Origin: Marinobacter persicus
Lineage (GTDB): Bacteria; Pseudomonadota; Gammaproteobacteria; Pseudomonadales; Oleiphilaceae
Reading direction: 5' to 3'
Length of the DNA stretch: 64,000 nt
Assembly (NCBI RefSeq): GCF_002934325.1
Contig: NZ_PTIV01000009.1
Span: 1-64,000, forward strand
In this document: positions 27,931 through 37,251 of the stretch, piece after piece
Numbering within the stretch: position 1 is the stretch's first letter
How the letters are laid out: each line of letters starts with the position of its first letter
The notes under the pieces: generated by a model
Told to the model about the DNA's origin: nothing
Seen by the model: the letters and a program-made list of their open reading frames with translations, nothing else
The model's database searches: none
Made by a program: the position numbers and the translations under genes

Positions 27931-29196
27931 TCAAAAACGATCCGCCCGGAACGGATCGATCGGCACCGCTGGGTCCTCGCCATCAATCACCTGGGCAATC
28001 ACCGCTGCGCTGCCGGCGGACAGGGTCCAACCGAAGGTGCCGTGGCCGGTGTTCAGGTACAGGTTGTCCCGCCCCGCCCGACCAATAATCGGCGGACCGT
28101 CCGGGGTCATGGGGCGGAAACCGGTCCAGCTTTCCACATCAGTCAGATCCGCACAGCCGGGATAGCGAGATTGCACGGATTTTCGAATAGTCGCCAGCCG
28201 GGCTTCGGGGATATCCCGGTTGAAATCGGCCAGCTCGACAAAGCCCGTGGCGCGCAGGCGGTTGCCCAGGCGCGTGGAGACCACCTTGTAGTGGTCGTCG
28301 TGAATGGTGCTCGCTGGTGCCTTTTCGGGGTCGCTCAGTGTGGCCGTAATGCTGTAACCCTTCACCGGGTAGATGGAAATATCCACCCCCAGCGGGCGTA
28401 CCAGCTCTGGCGACCAACAACCGGCACAAACCACCACCGCATCGGCGTCCAGGGTTTCAGACTGACCGCCGGCATTTTTCAGGTAAACCCCATGCACCCG
28501 ACGATGGTCCGCCACCAGGCTTTTCACCTCCACCTGGTACCGGAAGGTCACGCCCAGAGCCTCACACACCCGGGCCAGTTCCCGGGAGAACAGGTGACAA
28601 TCACCGGTGCCATCGGTGTCGTAGCTGAGCGCGCCATAGAGCGGGCCATTGCCGGTCATGCCCGGCTCGGCTTCCCGGACCTGCTCGGGAGTCAGCAGGC
28701 GGGCCTTGATGCCCATCTCGGTCAGCAACTGGTGCAGCGCGCGATAATCTTCTATCGCCTCGGGCGTGCTGGCCAGATGCAGCAAGCCCTTATGGGCTCC
28801 GTCAAACTGCAGGTCATGCTCCTGCTCCAGCGCCAGGAATCGCTCCCGGCTGTGAATGCCCAGGCGCAGCATGGCTCGTTTGTTCAGGCCAAACAATCCC
28901 GGTGCCGTGGCGTAGCGGAAGGTGGCGAACATGAAGCGCAGGGCCGCCAGTGACGGCGGCATCCGCAGTTTCAGTGGGCCGTCGGTTTTCACCAGCCAGG
29001 GCAGGGCCTTGAACATGATGTGCGGATCAGCCCAGGGATACACCACACCATAGGAGCGCTGGGCGGCATTGCCCTTGCTGGTTTCATTGCCAGCTAGCGC
29101 ATGACGCTCCAGCACCGTGACACGATGCCCACGGCGCACCAGTTCGCGAGCGGTGGTCACGCCGACCACACCGCCGCCCACAACCACAATATGCAT
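27931..29196 (-). CDS. dadA: D-amino acid dehydrogenase small subunit DadA
   Basis: This FAD-dependent oxidoreductase of the DAO family deaminates D-amino acids and feeds electrons to the membrane quinone pool. The 421-residue protein (about 432 in E. coli) opens with the dinucleotide-binding fingerprint VVGGGVVGVTTARELVRRG, then VLERH at the acidic end of the second strand. A central region with the FAD-binding HLFSRELARV segment and the C-terminal GFRPMTPDGPPIIG and TGHGTFGWTLS blocks follow, all typical of DadA. No alanine racemase (dadX) is adjacent. The methyltransferase gene follows at once. Confidence 0.9.
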   Translation of the reverse strand: MHIVVVGGGVVGVTTARELVRRGHRVTVLERHALAGNETSKGNAAQRSYGVVYPWADPHIMFKALPWLVKTDGPLKLRMPPSLAALRFMFATFRYATAPGLFGLNKRAMLRLGIHSRERFLALEQEHDLQFDGAHKGLLHLASTPEAIEDYRALHQLLTEMGIKARLLTPEQVREAEPGMTGNGPLYGALSYDTDGTGDCHLFSRELARVCEALGVTFRYQVEVKSLVADHRRVHGVYLKNAGGQSETLDADAVVVCAGCWSPELVRPLGVDISIYPVKGYSITATLSDPEKAPASTIHDDHYKVVSTRLGNRLRATGFVELADFNRDIPEARLATIRKSVQSRYPGCADLTDVESWTGFRPMTPDGPPIIGRAGRDNLYLNTGHGTFGWTLSAGSAAVIAQVIDGEDPAVPIDPFRADRF

Positions 29197-29243
29197 AGCC
29201 TGCCTCCGTTAACGACACCCGTTGCGGGTAGTTACTTCCAAGC

Positions 29244-30074
29244 TTAGCTGACTCCGTTTTTCGCCAACAGTTCACGGTACTCGGCCAGCACTTCCGGGCT
29301 TTCCTTCGGGTACTCCGGCGCCAGCGTCTTCAGCTTGGCAGCCACCAGGGCGGCAATGATCGCCCGGGCCTGGGGTTTGCGGTCGCCTGGAATCATGTAC
29401 CAGGGATTCTCCTCGGTATGGGTAGCGGCCAGCGCCTCTTCTGCGTAGGCCTGGTAAACCTCGCGCTTTTTCCAGCCTTCGATGTCGGATGGATCGAATT
29501 TCCAGCGCTTGCGCGGTTTGTCCAGACGCTTGAGAAGCCGGCGCTTGTGCTCGTCTTTCGACATGTTCAGCCAGACTTTCATCACACAGGTGCCCTCACT
29601 GGCCAGGTGATGTTCAAATTCCCGGATGGCGCGGTACCGGGCTTCCCAGTCGTAGGTTTCCACATCCCGCACCGGCCAGACCCGTTCACCAATCACCGCC
29701 TCATGATGACTGCGATTGAACGCCACCATCTGGCCATAGGCGGGCAGGTACGGCGTCACCCGCCAGAGAAAATCGTGAGCGCCTTCCACCGAGTTGGGCC
29801 GGCTGAACGACCAGGCGTGAAACCCGCCCGGGTCGGCATAGGTGGCCAGGGTACGAATCAGGCTGTCCTTGCCACTGGTATCAGGGCCGTGAATCACCAG
29901 CAGGAGTCCCTGCTTCTGATTGGCCCAGAGCCGGCGCTGGTACTCGCCAATATCCTCCAGGCTGGCTTCAAGTTTCGGCACTTTCCGGTCGTCATCCAGC
30001 AGGGTGGGATAGTTGTCGAATCCGGGTTTGGTGGGGTCCAGAAACCAGGATTTCGCAAATGCCGAATATTTCAT
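29244..30074 (-). CDS. Polyphosphate kinase 2 family protein
   Basis: This PPK2-family enzyme transfers phosphate from polyphosphate to a nucleotide (AMP or ADP). The protein has 276 residues from the ATG at 30074, which follows GGGAG at good spacing; a TTG directly before it is less likely. PPK2 hallmarks are the Walker-A-like GPDTSGKDS near residues 64-72, the lid region with AFNRSHHEAVIGERVWP, KVWLNMSKDEHKRRLLKR and the WKFDPSDI segment. The length fits a single-domain PPK2. Substrate class (AMP versus ADP) cannot be decided by reading. It is divergent from tatD. Confidence 0.88.
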   Translation of the reverse strand: MKYSAFAKSWFLDPTKPGFDNYPTLLDDDRKVPKLEASLEDIGEYQRRLWANQKQGLLLVIHGPDTSGKDSLIRTLATYADPGGFHAWSFSRPNSVEGAHDFLWRVTPYLPAYGQMVAFNRSHHEAVIGERVWPVRDVETYDWEARYRAIREFEHHLASEGTCVMKVWLNMSKDEHKRRLLKRLDKPRKRWKFDPSDIEGWKKREVYQAYAEEALAATHTEENPWYMIPGDRKPQARAIIAALVAAKLKTLAPEYPKESPEVLAEYRELLAKNGVS

Positions 30075-30193
30075 CAAGGAAACTCCCTATCGCTATCTTT
30101 AGAATGAGGCTTGGGCCAAACTGATACAATGCGCCCTGAAAACGTACACAATAACATTCCAGACGCTGAATTTTTTGACCCGAGCATTTGTAC

Positions 30194-30997
30194 ATGAGTA
30201 AAAAACGTCGCGAGATCCCTGTATTCGATCACCCGATCATCGAGACCCACTGCCATCTGGACTATCTGAAAGACCGGCCACTGGCGGAAACCCTGGAGCG
30301 CACCCGGCAAGTTAACATTGAAAGGGTCATTACCATTGCCGTGTCCCCGGAAAACCTGGCCACCGTGCGCGAACTCAGCCAGCTGGAACCCTGGATCTAT
30401 GGCACTCAAGGCATTCACCCGCACGACGCAGAGAGTTATTCGGACACGGTGGAAGAAGAGATCCGCGCCCACGGCCGGGATGAGAAGATCGTCGCCATCG
30501 GTGAAATCGGCCTGGATTATTTCTACGACAACGCCGACCGTGACGTGCAAAAATCCGTGTTCCGCCGCCAGCTTCAGATCGCCAGCGAACTGGACCAACC
30601 AGTGGTGATCCACAGCCGCGAAGCCGATGAAGACACCATCCGCATCCTCGGCGAATTCGAGGACACCCTCAAGCGCCGGGGCGTGATCCACAGCTTCACC
30701 TCCGGCCCCGAACTGGCGCAATACGCACTGGATAATGGTTGGTGCCTGGGCTTTAATGGCATCACCTCGTTCAACAAGGCGGAGAACGTGCGGGACATTG
30801 TCCGCATGGCGCCTATTGAGCAAATCCTGCTGGAAACCGACTCGCCATTCCTCACCCCGGTACCCTACCGTGGCCGTGAGAATGCGCCTTTCTATCTGCC
30901 CTTCGTGGCGGAAAAAATTGCCGAGGTAAAGGAGCTACCGTTGGAAAAAGTCATCAGCCAGACCTATGAAAACAGCCTGAAAACCTTCTTCGCGTAG
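30194..30997 (+). CDS. TatD-family metal-dependent deoxyribonuclease
   Basis: This is a TIM-barrel amidohydrolase-superfamily nuclease of TatD type, 267 residues from ATG 30194. A TTG two codons earlier at 30188 is less likely. Metal ligands are visible: THCHLD, GIHPHD, GEIGLDYFYD, the HSRE His, and the C-terminal LETDSPFL Asp. Family members act in 3'-5' exonuclease DNA repair and peroxide damage. The HD-GYP gene follows after 9 bp on the same strand, so they are probably cotranscribed. Confidence 0.9.
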   Translation: MSKKRREIPVFDHPIIETHCHLDYLKDRPLAETLERTRQVNIERVITIAVSPENLATVRELSQLEPWIYGTQGIHPHDAESYSDTVEEEIRAHGRDEKIVAIGEIGLDYFYDNADRDVQKSVFRRQLQIASELDQPVVIHSREADEDTIRILGEFEDTLKRRGVIHSFTSGPELAQYALDNGWCLGFNGITSFNKAENVRDIVRMAPIEQILLETDSPFLTPVPYRGRENAPFYLPFVAEKIAEVKELPLEKVISQTYENSLKTFFA

Positions 30998-31006
30998 AAC
31001 CATGGC

Positions 31007-32215
31007 ATGATCAAGCGCATCCCCGTTTCTGCGTTGAAGGTTGGCATGTACATCACCGACCTTAACAACGACTGGATCCCTCACAACCAGACGCGCAAGA
31101 AAGGCGTGATCCGGCGCGAGGAAACCATCGAGAAGATCCGGTTAATGGGGGTGAAACACGTCTACATCGACGCCAGCAAGGGCCTCGATTGCCAGGACGC
31201 CGAACCGGCAGTAGAGGTGGACCAGCGCAACGAAGCCGCTCTGGAGCGGGCCGGCGAGCTGACGCCTGCCTTGCGGTCCCAGATCGACCTGGCGGATGAA
31301 ATGGTCAAGGCCCAACGGGTGCACGCCCAGGCCCAGGGCCTGGTCAGCGAGTTCATGCATCACATGAAGATGGGGACCGCCATTGAAGTGGCCCCCATCC
31401 ACCAGCTCGCCGACGAGCTTCAATGCTCGGTGCTCAGAAACGCCAATGCCCTCAGCTGCCTGGGGCGAATCCGGGAAAAGGACAACTACCTGTTGGAGCA
31501 CTCGGTCAACCTGAGTGTGCTCATGTCGCTGTTTGGCAGCCACCGGGAACTGTCCCGGGACGTGCTGCACCAGACCATTGTCGGCGCACTGCTGCACGAC
31601 ATCGGCAAAATACTGACCCCGGACGAAATCCTGCACAAACCCGGGCGCCTGACCACCGAGGAATTCGAGGTCATGAAGATGCACGCCCGCTATTCCCGGG
31701 ACATTCTTGCCAGCACGGAAGGCATCGGCGAAATCGCCCTGCTCACGGCGGCCCAACACCACGAAAAGCTGGACGGCACGGGCTATCCCGAGGGACTTAA
31801 GGGCCAGGAAATCAGTGAATATGGGCGCATGGTGGCGATCACCGATGTCTACGACGCCATCACGGCCGACCGCGTCTACCATAAGGGGATAACCCCGGTA
31901 CAGGGCCTGAAGAAGCTGCTGGAATGGAGCGGCGATCACCTGGACCCCATGCTGGTCAAGGAGTTCATTCGCTGCATTGGCCTTTACCCGATCGGCTCAC
32001 TGGTGCTGCTGGAAAGCGGCCGACTGGGCGTGGTGGTCGAAACCAATGAAGACGATCAACGCCTGCCGGTGGTCCGGGTGATGTACCACACCCGGTTCCG
32101 CCAGCCCATTACCGTGCAAACCCTTGACCTCTCGCGGCCCGGTAATCAGGATCGAATCGTAAAGGCGGTTGATCCGGCAGACTACAAGCTGGACATCCGA
32201 AAATTCCTGGCCTGA
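31007..32215 (+). CDS. HD-GYP c-di-GMP phosphodiesterase with DUF3391
   Basis: The 402-residue cytoplasmic protein has an N-terminal DUF3391-type domain (about 1-130, starting IKRIPVSALKVGMY) and an HD-GYP domain (about 145-340). Catalytic motifs are intact: LLHDIGK, HARYSRDIL, QHHEKLDGTGYPEGL and TDVYDAITADR. This predicts hydrolysis of c-di-GMP. A C-terminal tail of about 60 residues follows. It is the first of eight c-di-GMP-metabolism-domain proteins in the right half of the window, and lies behind tatD and ahead of the Na/Pi symporter. Confidence 0.9.
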   Translation: MIKRIPVSALKVGMYITDLNNDWIPHNQTRKKGVIRREETIEKIRLMGVKHVYIDASKGLDCQDAEPAVEVDQRNEAALERAGELTPALRSQIDLADEMVKAQRVHAQAQGLVSEFMHHMKMGTAIEVAPIHQLADELQCSVLRNANALSCLGRIREKDNYLLEHSVNLSVLMSLFGSHRELSRDVLHQTIVGALLHDIGKILTPDEILHKPGRLTTEEFEVMKMHARYSRDILASTEGIGEIALLTAAQHHEKLDGTGYPEGLKGQEISEYGRMVAITDVYDAITADRVYHKGITPVQGLKKLLEWSGDHLDPMLVKEFIRCIGLYPIGSLVLLESGRLGVVVETNEDDQRLPVVRVMYHTRFRQPITVQTLDLSRPGNQDRIVKAVDPADYKLDIRKFLA

Positions 32216-32278
32216 CCCCACAAGGCACTGTTTCCTGTCAGGCTTACGGACGAGCAACCCGGTAACAGGTAACAACAG

Positions 32279-33910
32279 ATGATTTCATCGATTTTCCAGA
32301 TCCTCGGCGGCCTGGCGCTGTTCATGCTGGCCATGGAAATGATGACCAACGGCCTGAAGAACGCCGCCGGCTCCCAGTTGCGTCACCTGCTGGGCCACTG
32401 GACCAAAACCCCGCTGCGGGGACTGGCGGCCGGGGCCATCATCACCGGCATCGTGCAACATTCTGGTGCCGTGACCGTCGCCACCATTGGCTTTGTGAAC
32501 GCCGGGCTACTGACCCTCAAACATTCCCTGGGCGTGATTTTTGGCTCGAATATCGGCACTACCATGACCGGTTGGCTGGTAAGCCTGGTGGGGTTCGGCT
32601 TCAAGATCGAAGCCATGGCGCTGCCGTTGCTGGCCGCTGGCGTGGGCCTTCGCATGATCAGCCGGGTTCCCCGCAACCAGTTCCTGGGGGAAGCTCTGGC
32701 GGGTTTTGCCCTGTTCTTCCTGGGCCTCTCGATTCTCAAGACCGCCCTGGAGGCTGCTGCCGGCGGGTTTACCGGTGGCGGCATGATCAGCAGCGACTAC
32801 GGGCTGCCTATGTTCCTGCTGATTGGCCTGGTCGCCACCATCCTGACACAGTCTTCCAGCGCCTCCCTGGCGATTGTGCTGACCGCCGCCGCCGGTGGTC
32901 TGATTTCACTGCACGATGCCGCCGCCGCCGTGATCGGCGCCAATCTGGGCTCCACGTCCACCGCGGCTCTCTCCGCCATTAAAGCAACAGCCAACGCGCG
33001 CCGCCTGGCGGTGGGCCACATCCTGTTTAATCTGGTCACCGGCGCCATCGCGCTGCTGATCATGCCGCTGATGTTGTGGACGGTGGCCCAAGTCACTGAC
33101 CTGCTGGACCTGGCCTCCAACCCGGCAGTCTCACTGGCTATCTTCCACACCCTGTTCAACGTGTTGGGCGCGGCTGTCATGCTGCCCTTCACCGCGCCCT
33201 TTGCGCGCTTTCTCGGACGCCTGTTCCGAAGCAAGGAAGAAGACAACGCCGAACCCCGATATCTGGACGACACACTCATCACCACGCCGGAACTGGCCAT
33301 CGGCGCGGTGGATCAGGAAATGAAACGGCTGATTCGCCACACCCGGGGGCTGCTGCGGGTCTGCCTGGACCGGGAGGGGCTCAACGAGGCGCAGATCGGC
33401 CCGAAGGCGGACGCTATTCGCAGCCTCAACAGCGCGATCACGGATTACATCGGGCGCTTGAATGCCGAGAAAATGCAGATATCGATTGTTGAAGCCCTGG
33501 CCATCAGCCTGCGCACCTGTCGCTACCTCTCAGAAGCCACCATGCTCGCTCCCCAGCTACTGGCGATGCGACGGCTTTGCGACCGGACCGAGTTCGCCGG
33601 CCTGGCATCGCTGCATCACCAGTACCTGGATATTCTGCGGGAGTTGGTGGTCGCGGAAGAACCGTCACCGGAGCTGGTGGGGCGGGCCGAACAGGCCTAC
33701 CAGGATCTGAAAGCACAGACCCTGCAACTGATGGTGCGTCATACCAGTGCCGCCGGCCCGGGCGGGGAAATGCTTGATGCCCTGAGTGGCATTCGCCGAA
33801 TGAGCGACCAATGGGGTAAGTCTCTGCACTGGCGTTCAGCCACCGATTACCTGAACAAAGAGCACGGGCACGACCACGATCACGACAGGTTCTCGGAGAA
33901 CCCACAGTAG
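32279..33910 (+). CDS. Na+/phosphate symporter family protein with PhoU-like tail
   Basis: The 543-residue membrane protein is of the NptA/YjbB (Na/Pi cotransporter II) family. The inverted repeats each bear a transport motif: VQHSGAVTVATIG in the first (a variant of QSSSATT) and TQSSSASLAIVLT in the second. About eight spans fill residues 1-310. A soluble helical region resembling PhoU follows (about 330-520). The extreme C-terminus is His/Asp-rich (HGHDHDHD), which could bind metal. The last 31 bases overlap the convergent diguanylate cyclase gene. CAGGTAAC precedes ATG 32279. Confidence 0.85.
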   Translation: MISSIFQILGGLALFMLAMEMMTNGLKNAAGSQLRHLLGHWTKTPLRGLAAGAIITGIVQHSGAVTVATIGFVNAGLLTLKHSLGVIFGSNIGTTMTGWLVSLVGFGFKIEAMALPLLAAGVGLRMISRVPRNQFLGEALAGFALFFLGLSILKTALEAAAGGFTGGGMISSDYGLPMFLLIGLVATILTQSSSASLAIVLTAAAGGLISLHDAAAAVIGANLGSTSTAALSAIKATANARRLAVGHILFNLVTGAIALLIMPLMLWTVAQVTDLLDLASNPAVSLAIFHTLFNVLGAAVMLPFTAPFARFLGRLFRSKEEDNAEPRYLDDTLITTPELAIGAVDQEMKRLIRHTRGLLRVCLDREGLNEAQIGPKADAIRSLNSAITDYIGRLNAEKMQISIVEALAISLRTCRYLSEATMLAPQLLAMRRLCDRTEFAGLASLHHQYLDILRELVVAEEPSPELVGRAEQAYQDLKAQTLQLMVRHTSAAGPGGEMLDALSGIRRMSDQWGKSLHWRSATDYLNKEHGHDHDHDRFSENPQ

Positions 33911-36180
33911 CGGTTACGCCCTTCCCGCTTGGCCTGATACATGGCCTGGTCGGCCTGACGGAGCAGCTGGTCCGCATCCAGCTCCTCCAGTTGCGGATAC
34001 AGGGTGTAGCCGACACTGACCGACACCGCCACGCTGTGGTCGGCCACCCAGACTGGCTCCACCACGACGGCCAGCAGGCGGTCCAGTAGGGCCTCCAGAG
34101 CTTCATCACCATCCACATTGACGGCAATGGCGGCGAATTCATCACCACCCAGGCGCGCCAGGGTATCCTCCTCACGCAGTACCGTGCGCATACGACGCCC
34201 CATTTCGATCAGAAGCTCATCACCCGCATCGTGGCCAAAGGCATCATTAACCGGCTTGAATTCATCAAGATCGATGTAGATCACGCCCAACTGGTAGCCG
34301 TGGCGACGGGCCTGGGCCATCGACTGATGCAAACGCTCGGCAAAGAGTACGCGATTGGGCAACCCGGTGAGGGCGTCATAGTGAGCCATGGTGCGCAGTT
34401 TCTTTTCCGACTCCTTGAGACGGGTGATATCGCTGAAGACCCCCACAAAATGAGTCAGGTCTTTGTGCTCGTCGAAGACACTGCTCAATGTCAGGTTCAG
34501 TATCAGGCGGCGCCCTTCCCGGCTACGGCTACGGAACTCACCGGTCCAGACACCGTGCTTGCGCGCGGCAATCAATATGGCGCTGCCCTCGTCGATGGGC
34601 ATTGGCGGCAAGCTGCCAATACATTCCTGGCGGTCCCGTCCCGTGATCTGCTGGTAGGCATCGTTAACATCAATCACCACACCATGACTGTCGGTGATGA
34701 AAATGGCCTCCCGGGCATTCTCAAACACCCGAACGGCCAGACGCATGCGCTCCTCGGCTTCCTTGCGGCGGGTAATGTCGTACCAGGAGCACAGCACGGC
34801 GGGGGTATCGAAGCCATGGACGTAGACCGGCGCCAGGGTCATATCCACCCAGACCTCCGAGTTGTCCGAGCGAAGGTAGACCCATTCGGTGGTCACCATG
34901 TCTCCCAACTGAACCCGTCGTAACAACGCATCAAGCTTCTGGGAGGCGATCTCGCCATCCGGCTGGATGGACTGGGAGAATGCCGCCAGGCCCTTGCCCA
35001 GAAACGAGGCTTCCGAGGTATAACGCAGCAGGTCCACGGCGGCCCGGTTACAGTCGACCAGCTCCGAGCCATCCAGCATCAGCATGGGCTGCGGCCAGCC
35101 GGCAATCAGCTCCCGCTGGCGTCGCTCTTCCTGCGCCAGTTGGCGACGCTGCCGCCCCAACCACACAGTGGTAAACACCAGCAATGCCAGCAAGATGCCG
35201 ACCGTCAGAACCCAGCCTCGGTACTGATTCAGTACATCCAGCCAGGTTACCCGCGGGCTCTGGTCATAGGGCGCCACGCGCAGGGCCCGGGCCAGATCCT
35301 CCACGGACTGGTAGTCCGCCGGTGGCGCAAAACCCGCCAATCCGGCCGCCCTGGCGGCGGGATCGCCAGGCTCCAACGCATACAGCGCAGATGCCACCCG
35401 CCGAACCACACGGGAATCCACATGGGGCAGGGCCACCAACGGCCATTCGGGATACAGCCGGGTTGAGACCTGGAACGGATAACCTCGAAGGTCCTGGGGA
35501 TTGATCACTTTCAGGATCTCCGCCAGATCCGGGTTGTCCACAAGACGGTCCTCGAGAACCCCGGTACGGATGAATCCCACATCGGTGTCGCCACTGACCA
35601 CCGCGCGAATGACCCGGTCATGATTACCGAGGTAAATAACCTTGCTGCTACGGCGCACTTTGACACCCGCCGATTCCAGTTCCAGGGCCGGCGCCTGGTA
35701 GCCGCCCAGAAAATGCGTACCTGGAGCGGCAATGGTGGCATTTTTCAGATCCTCCAGGCGGTTGATATCGGCCCGATCCGCACGGGTGATGATGACACCA
35801 CCGATGCTACCTGTCGTCTGGCCATGCCAGTCCCGAAGGAGCGTGGCCAGCACGCCGGTCAAACTGCGCTCACTGCGAATCAACAGGAAATGGCTGGGAT
35901 TGGTCAGGAAAAAATCAACCTGGTTGGCCGCAATCGCACGGCTCATGGACTCCTGGTCCTGGACAACCAGTCTGAACCGAAGGCCCGTCCTGTCACTCAA
36001 GTATTCCGTGAGCGGCCGGTATTGCTGTTGCATAGCCGACTGTGGCCGGTACGCCAGTACCGAGAGAACAATGGCATCTTCCTGCGACTGGGTCTGGGCC
36101 TGCACACCGGCCGCCCCGAGTGTCAGCGTCAGACTCAGGAGGGATATCGCAAGACGCTGAAGGCATCGACCGGCTTTCAT
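33880..36180 (-). CDS. Diguanylate cyclase with periplasmic PhnD-like sensor and PAS domains
   Basis: The 766-residue protein has a signal peptide (about 1-28), a periplasmic phosphonate-binding-like solute domain (about 35-310, VDFFLTNPSHF and GDTDVGFIRTGV typical of PhnD/PBP-like sensors) and one membrane helix (about 328-348, WVLTVGILLALLVFTTVW). Two PAS domains (about 365-485 and 490-610) and a C-terminal GGDEF follow. The active site LGGDEF is intact and an inhibitory-site RxxD (REED) precedes it. Its start overlaps the stop of the upstream lipoprotein gene by 4 nt, suggesting a ligand-binding partner. Its 3' end overlaps the convergent symporter gene by 31 nt. Confidence 0.9.
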   Translation of the reverse strand: MKAGRCLQRLAISLLSLTLTLGAAGVQAQTQSQEDAIVLSVLAYRPQSAMQQQYRPLTEYLSDRTGLRFRLVVQDQESMSRAIAANQVDFFLTNPSHFLLIRSERSLTGVLATLLRDWHGQTTGSIGGVIITRADRADINRLEDLKNATIAAPGTHFLGGYQAPALELESAGVKVRRSSKVIYLGNHDRVIRAVVSGDTDVGFIRTGVLEDRLVDNPDLAEILKVINPQDLRGYPFQVSTRLYPEWPLVALPHVDSRVVRRVASALYALEPGDPAARAAGLAGFAPPADYQSVEDLARALRVAPYDQSPRVTWLDVLNQYRGWVLTVGILLALLVFTTVWLGRQRRQLAQEERRQRELIAGWPQPMLMLDGSELVDCNRAAVDLLRYTSEASFLGKGLAAFSQSIQPDGEIASQKLDALLRRVQLGDMVTTEWVYLRSDNSEVWVDMTLAPVYVHGFDTPAVLCSWYDITRRKEAEERMRLAVRVFENAREAIFITDSHGVVIDVNDAYQQITGRDRQECIGSLPPMPIDEGSAILIAARKHGVWTGEFRSRSREGRRLILNLTLSSVFDEHKDLTHFVGVFSDITRLKESEKKLRTMAHYDALTGLPNRVLFAERLHQSMAQARRHGYQLGVIYIDLDEFKPVNDAFGHDAGDELLIEMGRRMRTVLREEDTLARLGGDEFAAIAVNVDGDEALEALLDRLLAVVVEPVWVADHSVAVSVSVGYTLYPQLEELDADQLLRQADQAMYQAKREGRNRYCGFSENLS

Positions 36181-37133
36181 GAGAAGTCCTCCGGCAGGTA
36201 GTCACGGCTGGGCAGGTTTTCCAGGTCAGGCATTCGCTGAATCAGCCCCTCCCGGGCCAGGATCTTGCCAAGGCGCCGGGCAATGGTTTCCACCCGACCT
36301 CCCGGTGCAAGGTAACGACGGTTTGCAGACACTTCGGGCAGCATGACAGTAGCCATAGCCTGACGGACCGATTCGGGGGGGACATCGTGGCGGGTGGCAA
36401 TCCGGTACACCGCATCGTGACGGTTGCGCACCAGGTGCTGGAGTCCACGGAAATGCGCCTTCACCAGGGCGGCAACAGCCTCCGGTTGCTGCTCTTCGGC
36501 CTTACGCGTCACCACCAGCAGATCGAAAATGGTGTCCGGTATTTCGCTGCTGTCGAACAGAGCCACGGCACCGGCCTGGGCGAGGCGGGAAGCCACCGGC
36601 TGATAACACACCGAGGCATCGATTTTGCCTTGGTTCCAGGCCTCCAGGTGCTGGTTGGCCGGCAGGTCGATCACCGACACCTGATCGCTGCGTAATCCGG
36701 CCTCTTCAAGCATGGCAAACAGCATGACGCCAGAGACACTGCTCAGCTCGACGGCAATGGACCGACCAGCCAGATCCGACAGGTTGTTGATTTCAGGGCG
36801 GGCCATGACCACGTCTGCTCCCACCGACACATCCGCAACAGCCACCGCCCGAACCGGCATGCCACCGGCCTGGAGCCTCAGGGCTTCGTCGAGTGTCAGG
36901 GCGGCGGCATCCAGCTCTCCGGCCAGCATACCATTCAGGGAATCCCGGGAACTCTGGCCTTTAACCAGTTGTACGTTGGCAGGCAGCCAATCGAATTCGT
37001 TGGCCAGATACAGCGTTTCATACCCAATCCATGGATGAACACCTGTGCGCAGTGGCGGTTTTTTAAAACAACCAGTCAGGCTGGCCGATGCGGCGACAGC
37101 AAGCGACAGCTGCAGAAAGTGACGGCGGTGCAT
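36177..37133 (-). CDS. NMT1/SsuA-like solute-binding lipoprotein paired with a diguanylate cyclase
   Basis: The 318-residue protein has a lipoprotein signal (lipobox LTGC, Cys about residue 22). The mature domain resembles nitrate/sulfonate/taurine-type periplasmic binding proteins (PWIGYETLYLA, SVGADVVMARPE, FDLLVVTRK). No ABC permease or ATPase is nearby. Instead the gene overlaps by 4 nt with a membrane diguanylate cyclase, so a sensory role is more likely than transport. GGGAG precedes the ATG. It is similar in layout to the lipoprotein at 58806, which is likewise overlapped with a GGDEF gene. Confidence 0.85.
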   Translation of the reverse strand: MHRRHFLQLSLAVAASASLTGCFKKPPLRTGVHPWIGYETLYLANEFDWLPANVQLVKGQSSRDSLNGMLAGELDAAALTLDEALRLQAGGMPVRAVAVADVSVGADVVMARPEINNLSDLAGRSIAVELSSVSGVMLFAMLEEAGLRSDQVSVIDLPANQHLEAWNQGKIDASVCYQPVASRLAQAGAVALFDSSEIPDTIFDLLVVTRKAEEQQPEAVAALVKAHFRGLQHLVRNRHDAVYRIATRHDVPPESVRQAMATVMLPEVSANRRYLAPGGRVETIARRLGKILAREGLIQRMPDLENLPSRDYLPEDFS

Positions 37134-37251
37134 TCATTTGCTCCCGGCGGCGTGACAAAGGCAATCGTGAAGATAACAGCGCCTTGCCACTATACCGCAC
37201 TATGGGGTCGGGGCGGTGCATTGAGTCAATTAATCCGAGGTTTCCCCACGA

